DNA of 47,480 nt. It comes from Phytophthora quininea. Its lineage: Eukaryota; Oomycota; Peronosporomycetes; Peronosporales; Peronosporaceae. This document shows positions 1 to 13,800 of this stretch, piece by piece (the first letter of the stretch is position 1; the number at the start of each line of letters is the position of its first letter). The position numbers and the translations under genes were made by a program. The notes under the pieces were generated by a model. That model was given only the letters and a program-made list of their open reading frames with translations. It had not been told where the DNA came from and made no database searches. The stretch covers positions 1 to 47,480 of the forward strand of contig JAAVTG010000982.1 in assembly GCA_011947345.1 (NCBI GenBank), read 5' to 3'.

Positions 1-1864
1 CAACATTCATAGGGTAAGCACTTTGATATAAGCACCTGTTCGTGGGATTTATTACGTACCCGCAGTACACTGGTAAATGGCCGATGATGCTGCATCAGAC
101 ATCAATGTTCCATTAGCATTAATATAAACCCCACCACGCCGCTTAGCTTGATTCAAGCTTATCGGTGAGTTTTTAGGGTTAAGTTCGCCGTGTTAAGCAG
201 AGCAATCCCCCCGTCGCCACTCGCGATATTTGCGGAGATACTAGCCATTGAAAGTGATAGGCTGCCACCCGTAACAGCAATCCCTGCTCCGGCAAGAGCT
301 GAGTTTTGGGTAATATTCAACTGGTCTCCATTAATCACTCCATGTGCGCAGATACCGCCACCGTTTATAGTGGCTTGGTTCCTAATAATCGCGCTGTTAG
401 CGTCTCCATTAATGGTAGCATCTTAGTGCGTAGATGCCACCTCCTTCGCTTGCAACAGATGACTGGATGAGGGAGTGATCCAATGTAAGACTTGAACTAT
501 CCTCCAAGTATATCGCCCCTCCTCTCCCGCCAGCATAGCAATCGGTAATGTTTGTTTCTATCAGCATTAAAGAGGAACTTGAAGCGTATAGGCCTCCACC
601 AAGTCGCTGTGCGTTTCCACCCGCGATATGAATATCCTGCATGGTAATACCCGCGTTGCTAGCGTAAACGCCAGCTCCGTTGGTGTCGACAGAGCTATTC
701 ACAAGCGTCAAACCCACAAGCTTTACGCCAGTAACTTCCTCGATAATAAACCCATTCAGAACACTTCCACAATTGATAATGGTTGTGGTCGATCCCTTCA
801 AACCTCGAATCGTGATTCCGTTTACGGCTACCATTATTCCACAATACCCAGACCCACTATAAACTCCAGGATAAAGAAGGATAGTTTGATCTGCTGTAGC
901 CAGCTCGAAAGCTCGACGAAGCGTCTGAACTGCTTTTGAGTCCGTCCCAGTCGCAGACGTATCCATCAGACGGCCAGTACCCTCTACATCATCTCCATTG
1001 AAAGTCACTGCAATAACGTCGGTTTGAGGCAGCAGACATACCGGATCACATGTCGAGGCTGTACACGTTGTCGTGTCCTCCGGGCATATGACGGTACTAC
1101 TACAGCTTTCCCCGATATACCCGCTAAAACAAGAGCATGAGCCTTCCCGACATGCGCCATTATACGCACAAAGTCCACTTGGCGTGAGTGGACAAGGCAT
1201 GTTAATTGTCTGAACGGCCGTACTGGCATATACTGTCTCGTAATGCAGCATAATTCCTGAATAGGTGACGCTGCTATCCGACATGAATATTATTTTCACA
1301 CTGTCAACAGCAGCGCTTGTCTCAATGATGAACTCGCCTTCGCGTCGACACCCACCTTTCCATAGTGATGTGGCCACTCCGTTTGTTGTCGCCTCGATCT
1401 CCAAGCTGTCGTGATCGCACTCCAGCCAGAAATGTGTTACCTGGCATTGTTACAAATACTACCAGTTAGAACAATTGATTGCTGTCCGCCACTTCAACAC
1501 AACTTACATTGATCATCAACCCATTTTGATTGTCGGAGTTGATTGTCCACGAATCGTGATCGGAATTCGCATAGTTATCAATATGAATATTGCCTTTGTC
1601 GCCAATACAATCGTGTCCATCGGACACCGGCAATCGTGCGGTAAATGCTGTTTTCTCGCTCGGAAGCATAAAGGTCCCATCGAGCTTTTCCACCACAACA
1701 TGATAGAAATAGGTGTTGCCTAGAACGATGGATTCATCTTCGGCAACATTGTCCAATCCGTTGTCCATAAGCAGTACGTCGTTGCGATATAATGAATACT
1801 GCTTTGCATTTTCCTCGGGCTCCCAGTAGATATCGACATCGATTCGCGAGACTACCACAAACAT
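1..1864 (-). other. Gene B: FN3-like, CUB-like and EGF-like modules and start of right-handed beta-helix
   Basis: An FN3-like segment (YWEPEENAKQYSLYRNDVLL) is followed by a CUB-like region containing LWKGGCRREGEFIIE, then an EGF-like module (about 1170-1102) with CREGSCSCFSGYIGESC. From about 920 leftward runs a pectate-lyase-like right-handed beta-helix: TGTDSKAVQTLRRAFELA, ILLYPGVYSG, then repeated GGGxY motifs. The same order and several identical motifs occur in gene A at 32.1-31.6 kb. The beta-helix continues in frame through GGGICAHGVINGD and SANIASGDGGIALL to the left edge, after a frame break near 430. Confidence 0.8.
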
Positions 1865-4800
1865 AAAAGTGGATTAGAGATCGAGGCAATTATATAGAAT
1901 GAGAAGAAAAAAATACTACGTACAGCAACCAATCATAGGTGCACGAGATTGACCAGCGTATCTCGGTGTTGTGAAGGAGATTAGCCTGCTAACATCTCCT
2001 GCATTTCCATCAACAGTTACAGCTTGCTGGAATAGAGTCACTCACACGGTTAATAGCGTATCAACATTCATATCCGATAGGCAACCTTACCACAGTAGCG
2101 AAATAGTCCGTCACTGGCGCCAAACCGTCGATAGTAGCGCTAACTTGAGTAATAGGAACATTGATTTCTCTCCTAAAAGACCCACCAGAGCTTTGCGTCA
2201 CTGTCACTCGATACGTGCCGACATCTGCACCACCATAATCAACACATGGATCCCATTGCACAGTAACGGTTGTATCCGACGCGCTCAAGACTAGAGGATC
2301 TTGGGGGCGTCAGGAAGTGACGCGCTATTTGTCGTAAACTGGACCGGTTGGCTGGGGGTGACGCACCAACCGCGTTGTAAGCAACCAACGTAACTGTGTA
2401 ATCCGTCGAGGGATTAAGACTTCCAACTGTACACGCCCAAATCAATCCTTTACAGTTCCCAACTTCATCTCCGTACCGTGTTACACTGAGGGCGTAGTTT
2501 GTTAATGGAATACCCCGGTGTCAATGGGGTCCACCCAAATCAGCCCTATCGCTCCACCCGTAAAAGAGTTCATAATAGGGGGATCAGGAGTAGCTGGTTG
2601 AGTTGGCGCAGTAGTCTTAGCCACTGTTCCAGCAGAAATTTGACTAGACCCGGCACTGTTGGACGCTCCCACTGTAAAAGTATAAGTCACCAAGGGCATT
2701 AAACCACCAACTTGAACAACGATATGCTGTCCAGTCAGTGATTGCAGCCGTCTTGCTTCAAACTCTGTAGACAGTCGACGAGAGTTAGCAGCTGCTACTG
2801 CAGCAGTCGAAGCATTCTGTAATCGACGTAGTGAAGCTGCAGGAATAAGCACTCCGTTGGCGTATACCGTATACGAAAGATTTTGAACGCTAACACCTCC
2901 AGTATCATCAGGCACCATGATCTGTAGAGTTGCAGCTCCACCAGAGCAGTTTCTAACAATGACTTCCGATGGGGCTGATGGAGAAGTTGCATTCGCTGTG
3001 GTAAAAAGGCTTCTCCTGCCTCTGAACCAGCCCCCAGGCTATTTGATGCGTACACTTCGAAATCGTACCTTTGAGCGGCAAAAAGACCCCCAAGGGAAAC
3101 TTCTGTTGTATAAGCTCTTTTCGACAAGTCCAAGCCACCACCTGATCCGTATACATCGTAGAAATGATCGGACTGCCGCCATCATCGTCAGAGCTATTCC
3201 ATGTAAAGTAGATCATTCCACCAGTTCGGTTCTTCATCGTCAATCCGCTCGGTGGACCTGGCGGGGACACAAGTGACGTGGTGAGAGTGTAATTTCCTGA
3301 GCTGCTTGAATAACCCGCCTCATTCATGCAAGTCGCCTTAAACAGGTACTGCGTCATCTGCTGTAACTTCGTTTGCCAGTAACGAGTGTCAGTACCATTG
3401 TATGTAAGCGTCCAAACTGGTATCTGCCTCATTGGACTTATGTATAACTGGTAGTACAATGGCGTATTGCTCCCCATGTCATGAGGTGCTTCCCATTCCA
3501 CGCTAATACCACCTCCAGTGCTTCCAGTTTCACGAATTACCGGAACTGGAAAGGGGCATGTTGCGGCAGTCGTCATAAAGCTCGTTATCACGGGCACGAT
3601 TGCGTCATGTCCAGAACACACGGAAGCGTCGTTTGTTGGGATGTAATAAAAGGCATATGACGTCCGAGGAGAGAGGCCGCCGATTTCAACCGTAGCTGAG
3701 AGGTTAAACGTTCCATTTCCCACAAAGTCGGAGAACACACCACCCACCTACACAGAAAACAACTCAAGTGTTAGGTATAAATGCTACTGTAGTAACAACG
3801 CAAGTCCACAGAAAAAATTACCGATTTGTTGTTAACAAAGAGATCAAACCCAGTAATGGCGATTCCTCCTGGTAATTCAAAAGTTAGACAATGATCGAAG
3901 TATTTGATTCAAACAGTAGCCGCTGTACCTGTATCATTCGGGGAAAATAGTCGCAAATGAGCGGCCCCTCCTGTTGAATTTATCCACACAGCTACAGGAG
4001 GTCGACCTGGTCTCGTTGGAACGTCTGTCGTGTAGCATACAGCCCCACCGGAGCTCCCTCGCAGATACAGTTCATATTTATCGCTTGCCAACGGCGTATT
4101 TACCACCTTTCCTGGATCCGAACTCCACGAAGTTAGGTATTTTACTACCCTGGGCAAATTGTTCTGCAAGTCGACTTCGAAAAATATCCCTGGGTTTGAT
4201 CGCAGCAAAGAAGCTAATTAGAACAAATAACGCATGTATACCCCACCCATCTGACAATTGCACTTACCCCCAGATCAAAGTTTATGGATACTTGTCTTGC
4301 CACATCACTGTCAAGAACTACACTCGCGTTGGAGAGGTAAATAGTGCCCCAAGACAGCATATCTAAATTTTCAGGCAGAAGAGAAGTTGCGATAATCTCA
4401 TAAGTCGTTTGAGCCGACAGGCGGAAGACAGTGAAATCCAAGTCTTGCGCGTATGTGAGTGCTTGACGAAACCGGCTGCCTGAACCTTGTTCACGATAAT
4501 ATAGCGCATACGTCAAGCCTTCATGACCGCCTAAAACACAACAACAACATTGAACCCGTTAATGCAACTTCAGGTCAAAAGATAAGGAGCGTACCTGTGT
4601 CAATAGGTGGTTGGAGTCGTAGCACTATGGCACCACCCGTTCGGCTAGAATATGCAGCAGGCAATCGAGGTGGACTTGGTGGTGAAAGTGGACCGGTAGA
4701 ACAGTTAAACGCTTGAGATAACTCGCCCGCTCCGATGAAGTTGATGACCTGCATATGCAATTGAGCGTAATAAATATGACCGCAAAAAAAAAAATACTTC

Positions 4801-7800
4801 AACAAACCTGCGCTTGTAGTGTGTAGACAGTTGACGGCTTTCTAACACTGATAAGTATCACCGATGATGGCTTCCCAGCACCGTTATATGCCACCTGCAC
4901 AAAACCGTCATACAAATGAGAGTGTATACATCGCGAATAAACGCAGTACCAGCTGAGCAAACCTTTCTTGTGTTGTTTGCTTCTATAAAGTACACCATAT
5001 ATCCGGTCGCAATGGTGCCCCCATGTCCAATGATGTGGAGATATTGATTGCAAGCAAACCACCCGTTGAATTGAGCAACGTAATTTGAGCGGAAGGCCCC
5101 GGAACAGTCCAAGTTGTTGTTGAACACGTAACGTTGGGGGTATAGCTTCCGATACCGACAATATTCATAGCTGCCACACTGATGCTATACCTGGTCGAGG
5201 CATTCAAGCTCCCAATTGGCAGGGTGGTATCGTTAGTCGGTGTAAAAATCGACTCATTAAAAATGTCAGACCGAACTAATATGTTATACGCAGTAACCCA
5301 AATATCTTGGCCGCCAACATTCTCGGGAGGTTCCCAGTTCAAAACCAGCATCCCGCCAGTTGCGTCAACGAGGACTGGTGGTTGCATGGGTCCAGGAACA
5401 GAATGATCCCCATCATCCAAAACCACAACTTTAATGACATTGTTGGGCCCGATTTGAGCAGCACCAGATGCAATTTCCAGAGTAAGATAAAAGTACAGCG
5501 GCGGGAAGTCGTAAACATCATTGTTGATGATCACAATATTTGCGGAGCTTATGACGTTAGTGTCCGGGAAGTCAATTGGTGTTACTGGCAGCTGATAGCC
5601 TGCATCCACTAGACTGGTACTGACGGCTCCGGTGTATGTCAGCACGCGTACACTGGTGTCCGAACTCGATCCTGTGATTCGTCGAAGAGGTATGTTCAAC
5701 ACTCGGTTATTTTCTTGCACACTCATGTTGGTTACGTCAAATTCAATTTTCCCTGCGTCGCCATCATCCAAAATCGTAATTGTCGTAGTGCTGGAGGTTA
5801 CATTAGGTCTTGAATCCGTGAGCACCAGCTCAAGCGTTCGTGGCTCAGGATCATAAATGGCATTGTTCACAATTTGTACGTCAAAACTCGTTGCCGTTTC
5901 CTCATCTTGAAGAACCAACGTACGGTTCGGAACAGGAGCCAAATGAAATCTCTATCTTCGATAGCAAGAACGGTAGTAGCAGTGGCTGATTCGGTAGTGC
6001 TGATGGAATACGTGCACGTAATTGTCCCTACTGAGCCATTTGCTCGAATCACCTCGACCGTCACATCCGAAACGTTCTCGAACACCACCGGGGTTTTTAC
6101 CTGAAGGACCACCACACCGCGGTCTACAATATCCGTAGTATTGAGGATATATCCCGTCCATGGACCTATTCCAGCTGAGTTTTGCGCATACACTCGAAAT
6201 TCGTAAGTTCTTCCTTGTCTCAGTCCAAGTACTTGCGTCATTGTGCCAGTCGCTGGCACAAACCTTTCAACTGCCGGGACTTCGCTGCTGTTCACGTAAC
6301 CAACTTCATAAACAAGAGCATCACCTCCGCTATCCAACGGAGGGTCCCACTGCAATAACATCGAAAATGCTGCCGTCTTGTTCACAGCCAAGCCCAGCGG
6401 TTCGGTAGGCGGTCTAACCGGATCAGTTGCAACAATCAATACACTACTGCGAGGACCTTCACCAACGACACCCTCTGCAACTGCAGAAACGGCGAACGAG
6501 TATGTTTTACTCCCGTGAAGCGGGCCAATCTCTGCCTGGATAGAACGCTCTGTTGGGTCACCTAACGAAGCCTGTACAGAAGAGTTTGCTGCTACAGCTA
6601 GAACTTGCACTCCATCTTGGTAAATCAAGAGTTGTGAGATACTTGATCCTCCATCATCAATCGGTAGGTACACGTTCAAGACTAATTCCCACAATACGAT
6701 CATAACATTGACTGGTGCTGGAGGAGCTATCGGGAGGATGGCATTTCCGCTGGTCACGATTTGGGTTGTAGGCAAGCTTTCATTTACTTCGTTGCTGGCG
6801 GTGACAACGACCGTATATTTTGTGTATGCTCGAACCCCATACAGCGAGTAAGCTGTCGTGGCATTCGTCACATTTGCAGTAAACAAAACATCCGAGTCGC
6901 GCACGACCTGGATTTGAAAACATGTCAGCGGAATCCCTCCTGTATCGCTAGAGGCGATCCAGCTAGCGTTTAAATTTCCACCGTAAGTAGTCGCAATAAG
7001 AGTACGCGGGTTCGCAGGGGCTGATGCTGGGCTTGTACTACCGGTTATCGTCTCGCTGGGCGAACTTGGTCCAGCTGAGTTTACTGATTCAACGAAATAC
7101 GTGTACGTCTGCTCTGCTGAAAGACCCTGATCATCGACGATAGGTCGCATTCAATCCACCATCCTCAATCTGGGCGATCGAGATATTGTCTCGATAAACG
7201 TTGTAACCAGTGAGGGCTCACCGCCAGTGTCAAGAGGGGCTGCCAGCTCAAGCCAATCGACCCTCCCGTGCTATTCGTCTGAATCAATAAAACAGGTTGA
7301 TCGGGTGGAACGGCATCTGGGTTTGTCAAAGCAGACACGCTCGTACTTTGAGAGCTAATGCCGGCCTCATTCCATGCCGCCACCGTGTAACTGTATAATG
7401 TATCCCGGAGCAAATGCCCACGAGCAAATGTAGTACTCGTCCCATTATACAGCGTGCTGTTGGCTTCCGAGTAGAGGATGTAGTTCACGGAAGCACCACC
7501 ACCAGTGTCCTCGCTTGCAGACCATTGAATCGTTTGTTGTCCTGATGTGCCGTTTACAACTGCTACGTTGGGAGGAACACTTGGTATGGTAACTACACTC
7601 GTCCTACCGGATAGCGATGCGCTAGGTGCGCTTGGTCCAGCCGAGTTTACTGATTCAACAACATAAACGTAAGTATGTTCCGCCAGAAGCCCCTGATCAT
7701 CGACAAAGCTCGCATTGTCTCCACCATCCTCAATTGGTGCGATCAGCACATTGTCTCGATAAACGTTGTAACCAGTGAGGGCTCACCGCCAGTGTCAAGA

Positions 7801-10800
7801 GGGGGCTGCCAGCTCAAGCCAATCGACCCTCCCGTGCTATTCGTCTGAATCAATAAAACAGGTTGATCGGGTGGAACGGCATCTGGGTTTGTCAAAGCAG
7901 ACACGCTCGTACTTTGAGAGCTAATGCCGGCCTCATTCCATGCCGCCACCGTGTAACTGTATAATGTATCCCGGAGCAAATGCCCACGAGCAAATGTAGT
8001 ACTCGTCCCATTATACAGCGTGCTGTTGGCTTCCGAGTAGAGGATGTAGTTCACGGAAGCACCACCACCAGTGTCCTCGCTTGCAGACCATTGAATCGTT
8101 TGTTGTCCTGATGTGCCGTTTACAACTGCTACGTTGGGAGGAACACTTGGTATGGTAACTACACTCGTCCTACCGGATAGCGATGCGCTAGGTGCGCTTG
8201 GTCCAGCCGAGTTTACTGATTCAACAACATAAACGTAAGTATGTTCCGCCAGAAGCCCCTGATCATCGACAAAGCTCGCATTGTCTCCACCATCCTCAAT
8301 TGGTGCGATCAGCACATTGTCTCGATAAACGTTGTAACCAGTGAGGGCTCACCGCCAGTGTCAAGAGGGGCTGCCAGCTCAAGCCAATCGACCCTCCCGT
8401 GCTATTCGTCTGAATCAATAAAACAGGTTGATCGGGTGGAACGGCATCTGGGTTTGTCAAAGCAGACACGCTCGTACTTTGAGAGCTAATGCCGGCCTCA
8501 TTCCATGCCGCCACCGTGTAACTGTATAATGTATCCCGGAGCAAATGCCCACGAGCAAATGTAGTACTCGTCCCATTATACAGCGTGCTGTTGGCTTCCG
8601 AGTAGAGGATGTAGTTCACGGAAGCACCACCACCAGTGTCCTCGCTTGCAGACCATTGAATCGTTTGTTGTCCTGATGTGCCGTTTACAACTGCTACGTT
8701 GGGAGGAACACTTGGTATGGTAACTACACTCGTCCTACCGGATAGCGATGCGCTAGGTGCGCTTGGTCCAGCCGAGTTTACTGATTCAACAACATAAACG
8801 TAAGTATGTTCCGCCAGAAGCCCCTGATCATCGACAAAGCTCGCATTGTCTCCACCATCCTCAATTGGTGCGATCAGCACATTGTCTCGATAAACGTTGT
8901 AACCAGTGAGGGCTCACCGCCAGTGTCAAGAGGGCTGCCAGCTCAAGCCAATCGACCCTCCCGTGCTATTCGTCTGAATCAATAAAACAGGTTGATCGGG
9001 TGGAACGGCATCTGGGTTTGTCAAAGCAGACACGCTCGTACTTTGAGAGCTAATGCCGGCCTCATTCCATGCCGCCACCGTGTAACTGTATAATGTATCC
9101 CGGAGCAAATGCCCACGAGCAAATGTAGTACTCGTCCCATTATACAGCGTGCTGTTGGCTTCCGAGTAGAGGATGTAGTTCACGGAAGCACCACCACCAG
9201 TGTCCTCGCTTGCAGACCATTGAATCGTTTGTTGTCCTGATGTGCCGTTTACAACTGCTACGTTGGGAGGAACACTTGGTATGGTAACTACACTCGTCCT
9301 ACCGGATAGCGATGCGCTAGGTGCGCTTGGTCCAGCCGAGTTTACTGATTCAACAACATAAACGTAAGTATGTTCCGCCAGAAGCCCCTGATCATCGACA
9401 AAGCTCGCATTGTCTCCACCATCCTCAATTGGTGCGATCAGCACATTGTCTCGATAAACGTTGTAACCAGTGAGGGCTCACCGCCAGTGTCAAGAGGGGG
9501 CTGCCAGCTCAAGCCAATCGACCCTCCCGTGCTATTCGTCTGAATCAATAAAACAGGTTGATCGGGTGGAACGGCATCTGGGTTTGTCAAAGCAGACACG
9601 CTCGTACTTTGAGAGCTAATGCCGGCCTCATTCCATGCCGCCACCGTGTAACTGTATAATGTATCCCGGAGCAAATGCCCACGAGCAAATGTAGTACTCG
9701 TCCCATTATACAGCGTGCTGTTGGCTTCCGAGTAGAGGATGTAGTTCACGGAAGCACCACCACCAGTGTCCTCGCTTGCAGACCATTGAATCGTTTGTTG
9801 TCCTGATGTGCCGTTTACAACTGCTACGTTGGGAGGAACACTTGGTATGGTAACTACACTCGTCCTACCGGATAGCGATGCGCTAGGTGCGCTTGGTCCA
9901 GCCGAGTTTACTGATTCAACAACATAAACGTAAGTATGTTCCGCCAGAAGCCCCTGATCATCGACAAAGCTCGCATTGTCTCCACCATCCTCAATTGGTG
10001 CGATCAGCACATTGTCTCGATAAACGTTGTAACCAGTGAGGGCTCACCGCCAGTGTCAAGAGGGGCTGCCAGCTCAAGCCAATCGACCCTCCCGTGCTAT
10101 TCGTCTGAATCAATAAAACAGGTTGATCGGGTGGAACGGCATCTGGGTTTGTCAAAGCAGACACGCTCGTACTTTGAGAGCTAATGCCGGCCTCATTCCA
10201 TGCCGCCACCGTGTAACTGTATAATGTATCCCGGAGCAAATGCCCACGAGCAAATGTAGTACTCGTCCCATTATACAGCGTGCTGTTGGCTTCCGAGTAG
10301 AGGATGTAGTTCACGGAAGCACCACCACCAGTGTCCTCGCTTGCAGACCATTGAATCGTTTGTTGTCCTGATGTGCCGTTTACAACTGCTACGTTGGGAG
10401 GAACACTTGGTATGGTAACTACACTCGTCCTACCGGATAGCGATGCGCTAGGTGCGCTTGGTCCAGCCGAGTTTACTGATTCAACAACATAAACGTAAGT
10501 ATGTTCCGCCAGAAGCCCCTGATCATCGACAAAGCTCGCATTGTCTCCACCATCCTCAATTGGTGCGATCAGCACATTGTCTCGATAAACGTTGTAACCA
10601 GTGAGGGCTCACCGCCAGTGTCAAGAGGGGCTGCCAGCTCAAGCCAATCGACCCTCCCGTGCTATTCGTCTGAATCAATAAAACAGGTTGATCGGGTGGA
10701 ACGGCATCTGGGTTTGTCAAAGCAGACACGCTCGTACTTTGAGAGCTAATGCCGGCCTCATTCCATGCCGCCACCGTGTAACTGTATAATGTATCCCGGA

Positions 10801-13800
10801 GCAAATGCCCACGAGCAAATGTAGTACTCGTCCCATTATACAGCGTGCTGTTGGCTTCCGAGTAGAGGATGTAGTTCACGGAAGCACCACCACCAGTGTC
10901 CTCGCTTGCAGACCATTGAATCGTTTGTTGTCCTGATGTGCCGTTTACAACTGCTACGTTGGGAGGAACACTTGGTATGGTAACTACACTCGTCCTACCG
11001 GATAGCGATGCGCTAGGTGCGCTTGGTCCAGCCGAGTTTACTGATTCAACAACATAAACGTAAGTATGTTCCGCCAGAAGCCCCTGATCATCGACAAAGC
11101 TCGCATTGTCTCCACCATCCTCAATTGGTGCGATCAGCACATTGTCTCGATAAACGTTGTAACCAGTGAGGCTCACCGCCAGTGTCAAGAGGGCTGCCAG
11201 CTCAAGCCAATCGACCCTCCCGTGCTATTCGTCTGAATCAATAAAACAGGTTGATCGGGTGGAACGGCATCTGGGTTTGTCAAAGCAGACACGCTCGTAC
11301 TTTGAGAGCTAATGCCGGCCTCATTCCATGCCGCCACCGTGTAACTGTATAATGTATCCCGGAGCAAATGCCCACGAGCAAATGTAGTACTCGTCCCATT
11401 ATACAGCGTGCTGTTGGCTTCCGAGTAGAGGATGTAGTTCACGGAAGCACCACCACCAGTGTCCTCGCTTGCAGACCATTGAATCGTTTGTTGTCCTGAT
11501 GTGCCGTTTACAACTGCTACGTTGGGAGGAACACTTGGTATGGTAACTACACTCGTCCTACCGGATAGCGATGCGCTAGGTGCGCTTGGTCCAGCCGAGT
11601 TTACTGATTCAACAACATAAACGTAAGTATGTTCCGCCAGAAGCCCCTGATCATCGACAAAGCTCGCATTGTCTCCACCATCCTCAATTGGTGCGATCAG
11701 CACATTGTCTCGATAAACGTTGTAACCAGTGAGGGCTCACCGCCAGTGTCAAGAGGGGCTGCCAGCTCAAGCCAATCGACCCTCCCGTGCTATTCGTCTG
11801 AATCAATAAAACAGGTTGATCGGGTGGAACGGCATCTGGGTTTGTCAAAGCAGACACGCTCGTACTTTGAGAGCTAATGCCGGCCTCATTCCATGCCGCC
11901 ACCGTGTAACTGTATAATGTATCCCGGAGCAAATGCCCACGAGCAAATGTAGTACTCGTCCCATTATACAGCGTGCTGTTGGCTTCCGAGTAGAGGATGT
12001 AGTTCACGGAAGCACCACCACCAGTGTCCTCGCTTGCAGACCATTGAATCGTTTGTTGTCCTGATGTGCCGTTTACAACTGCTACGTTGGGAGGAACACT
12101 TGGTATGGTAACTACACTCGTCCTACCGGATAGCGATGCGCTAGGTGCGCTTGGTCCAGCCGAGTTTACTGATTCAACAACATAAACGTAAGTATGTTCC
12201 GCCAGAAGCCCCTGATCATCGACAAAGCTCGCATTGTCTCCACCATCCTCAATTGGTGCGATCAGCACATTGTCTCGATAAACGTTGTAACCAGTGAGGG
12301 CTCACCGCCAGTGTCAAGAGGGGCTGCCAGCTCAAGCCAATCGACCCTCCCGTGCTATTCGTCTGAATCAATAAAACAGGTTGATCGGGTGGAACGGCAT
12401 CTGGGTTTGTCAAAGCAGACACGCTCGTACTTTGAGAGCTAATGCCGGCCTCATTCCATGCCGCCACCGTGTAACTGTATAATGTATCCCGGAGCAAATG
12501 CCCACGAGCAAATGTAGTACTCGTCCCATTATACAGCGTGCTGTTGGCTTCCGAGTAGAGGATGTAGTTCACGGAAGCACCACCACCAGTGTCCTCGCTT
12601 GCAGACCATTGAATCGTTTGTTGTCCTGATGTGCCGTTTACAACTGCTACGTTGGGAGGAACACTTGGTATGGTAACTACACTCGTCCTACCGGATAGCG
12701 ATGCGCTAGGTGCGCTTGGTCCAGCCGAGTTTACTGATTCAACAACATAAACGTAAGTATGTTCCGCCAGAAGCCCCTGATCATCGACAAAGCTCGCATT
12801 GTCTCCACCATCCTCAATTGGTGCGATCAGCACATTGTCTCGATAAACGTTGTAACCAGTGAGGCTCACCGCCAGTGTCAAGAGGGGTTGCCAGCTCAAG
12901 CCAATCGACCCTCCCGTGCTATTCGTCTGAATCAATAAAACAGGTTGATCGGGTGGAACGGCATCTGGGTTTGTCAAAGCAGACACGCTCGTACTTTGAG
13001 AGCTAATGCCGGCCTCATTCCATGCCGCCACCGTGTAACTGTATAATGTATCCCGGAGCAAATGCCCACGAGCAAATGTAGTACTCGTCCCATTATACAG
13101 CGTGCTGTTGGCTTCCGAGTAGAGGATGTAGTTCACGGAAGCACCACCACCAGTGTCCTCGCTTGCAGACCATTGAATCGTTTGTTGTCCTGATGTGCCG
13201 TTTACAACTGCTACGTTGGGAGGAACACTTGGTATGGTAACTACACTCGTCCTACCGGATAGCGATGCGCTAGGTGCGCTTGATCCAGCCGAGTTTACTG
13301 ATTCAACAACATAAACGTAAGTATGTTCCGCCAGAAGCCCCTGATCATCGACAAAGCTCGCATTGTCTCCACCATCCTCAATTGGTGCGATCAGCACATT
13401 GTCTCGATAAACGTTGTAACCAGTGAGGGCTCACCGCCAGTGTCAAGAGGGGCTGCCAGCTCAAGCCAATCGACCCTCCCGTGCTATTCGTCTGAATCAA
13501 TAAAACAGGTTGATCGGGTGGAACGGCATCTGGGTTTGTCAAAGCAGACACGCTCGTACTTTGAGAGCTAATGCCGGCCTCATTCCATGCCGCCACCGTG
13601 TAACTGTATAATGTATCCCGGAGCAAATGCCCACGAGCAAATGTAGTACTCGTCCCATTATACAGCGTGGTGTTGGCTTCCGAGTAGAGGATGTAGTTCA
13701 AGGAAGCACCACCACCAGTGTCCTCGCTTGCAGACCATTGAATCGTTTGTTGTCCTGATGTGCCGTTTACAACTGCTACGTTGGGAGGAACACTTGGTAT